A stretch of 64,000 nt of DNA, from positions 738,397 through 802,396 of the forward strand of contig OX336339.1 in NCBI GenBank assembly GCA_946902875.1. Direction: 5' to 3'. The notes below the pieces were generated by a model that was given only the letters and a program-made list of their open reading frames with translations, was not told the origin of the DNA and did not search any database. The position numbers and the translations under genes are program-made. The first letter of the stretch is position 1. Each line of letters opens with the position of its first letter. Positions 63,266-64,000 of the stretch are shown in pieces. The DNA comes from Nematopogon swammerdamellus (lineage: Eukaryota; Arthropoda; Insecta; Lepidoptera; Adelidae).

Positions 63266-63562
63266 CGGCGCCGAGTGGCTGAGTGGTCTGGGCGTCCGCT
63301 TCTCGTGCGTGAGGTCCGAGGTTCGAATCCTGTCGGCGTGAGCAACTGAGTTTTTTCTAACGAAAAAATGTACGTTCTTCACCGTTCGGAACCGGGATCG
63401 TATCACCACCGTACTGGATTTAAGACGGCCGCATAGCAGCCTCGGTCGTGTTCTCCTCTAGTTCAGTATAGCCAGCAATCCAAAGGGTAAGTCTCCTGTT
63501 TGGCACCTACATTCTCGGAGGTGATATTGGCTGGTCGGAGCATGTGCTTTGGCCCCTCCGAC
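63266..63562 (+). mobile_element. S1 SINE with internal deletion
   Basis: GAGTGGCTGAGTGGTCTGGG and GAGGTCCGAGGTTCGAATCC head. About 70 bp of the body after ACCGTTCGGAACCGG is missing, then GTACTGGATTTAAGACGGCC and GATATTGGCTGGTCGGAGCA. The end is lost. Confidence 0.75.
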
Positions 63563-63749
63563 TACTACGGAGGCTACTACGCTTTCACTATGTATCTACT
63601 ATGCCATAGATCTGTGGGTGCCATATTCACCAACCTCACACCTCGCTCCTAGTGGCTTGGCTCGCATGAAATATATTCCCCTGAACGCGGCTGCGCCTGA
63701 TTGCAGCGTCGGCTGCTGCTGTTTTAAGGGTTCCGTAGTATAAATTATT
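63563..63749. other. Unassigned
   Basis: A 64-codon frame here starts in SINE sequence and has no domain; a D-like end (GGGTTCCGTAGTATAAA) is near 63728. Confidence 0.35.
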
Positions 63750-63965
63750 AAAACGCTCGACTTCTTAAAAAGACCAAAATAATTGCCGTTTAGTTACTTA
63801 AAGGAGTCGGAGGACCGCTAAGTAAATACCCGCGCAGCTCTGAGTTTTTATATTTTATTTACTTATCGGTCCCCCGACTCCTTTAAGTAACTAAACAGAA
63901 ATATTTTTGAATTTTTAAGGGGTCGGAGTTTTTTTTTATTTGTAATTTAACTTTTATTTCAAACT
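63750..63965. mobile_element. FB foldback element
   Basis: Arms about 63755-63830 and 63850-63950: AGTTACTTAAAGGAGTCGGA with GGACCGCTAAGTAAATAC, and the inverse TCGGTCCCCCGACTCCTTTA. Confidence 0.7.
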
Positions 63966-64000
63966 TGTTTAAAATAAAATAACTGCGTGTAAATCCATCC

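Noticed and set aside
1..64000. A multi-gene defence or metabolic system
   Set aside because: The window holds only two supported host genes on opposite strands about 8 kb apart, with mobile elements filling the rest. Nothing indicates a coordinated new system.

Overview
This 64 kb window looks like repeat-rich nuclear DNA of a moth or butterfly (Lepidoptera, possibly noctuid-like). The evidence is an immulectin-type C-type lectin split by short introns, AT-rich intergenic DNA, Helitrons of the lepidopteran type (5' TC, 3' GCCGCGGGC...CTAG, inserted between A and T), tRNA- and 5S-headed SINEs with A tails, and many decayed non-LTR retrotransposon C-termini. I see no operons, CRISPR arrays or intact tRNA genes. 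Gene density is very low and most of the DNA is nested mobile elements.

Host genes. (1) The 3' part of a two-domain C-type lectin gene on the + strand, with three exons at 2981-3145, 5040-5288 and 5433-5677. All junctions are phase 1. The 5' exons lie before the window. (2) On the - strand, the start of a secreted-protein gene: TATA box near 16270, signal-peptide exon 16196-15935, and a phase-compatible second exon 14420-14184. I do not recognise its family. A few other short open frames (36626-36904, 55480-55556) are weak candidates only.

Repeat families (local names used below). S1: SINE with a tRNA-like head. S2: SINE whose head fuses a tRNA-like start with the 3' part of 5S rRNA. S3: SINE with a third head joined to the S2 body. 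All three share a central domain. C: repeat whose start resembles the S3 head. D: repeat whose ends carry a palindromic GTGCGAGTCGAACTCGC-type motif. G: short repeat beginning with an AACCGACTTCAAAAAAGGAG-type motif. FB: foldback element with about 98-bp arms. H1, H2, H3: non-autonomous Helitrons. DNA transposons: an hAT-like element (1764-2307), a Tc1/mariner-like transposase pseudogene (11071-12478), a PIF/Harbinger-like element inside a D copy (34932-35559), a TIR element with a SINE nested in it (54199-55167), and two abutting CAGGGTGTCCC elements (59008-62248). Non-LTR retrotransposon remnants, including a YADD-bearing reverse transcriptase piece at 45400-46370, are scattered throughout.

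Layout. 1-7000: lectin gene embedded in SINEs, with a duplicated copy of its 3' UTR downstream. 7000-13500: LINE ends, tandem arrays, a 9-bp GC-rich minisatellite and the transposase pseudogene. 13600-16300: the secreted-protein gene. 16300-59000: almost entirely mobile elements, two Helitron-borne minisatellites and several nearly perfect short-spacer hairpins. 59000-64000: an inverted pair of DNA transposons followed by a LINE 3' end. The observations most worth checking are the triplicated splice donor in the lectin gene, the SINE abutting a lectin splice acceptor, the inverted transposon pair with datable nested SINEs, the modular SINE families, and the recurrent hairpin junctions.
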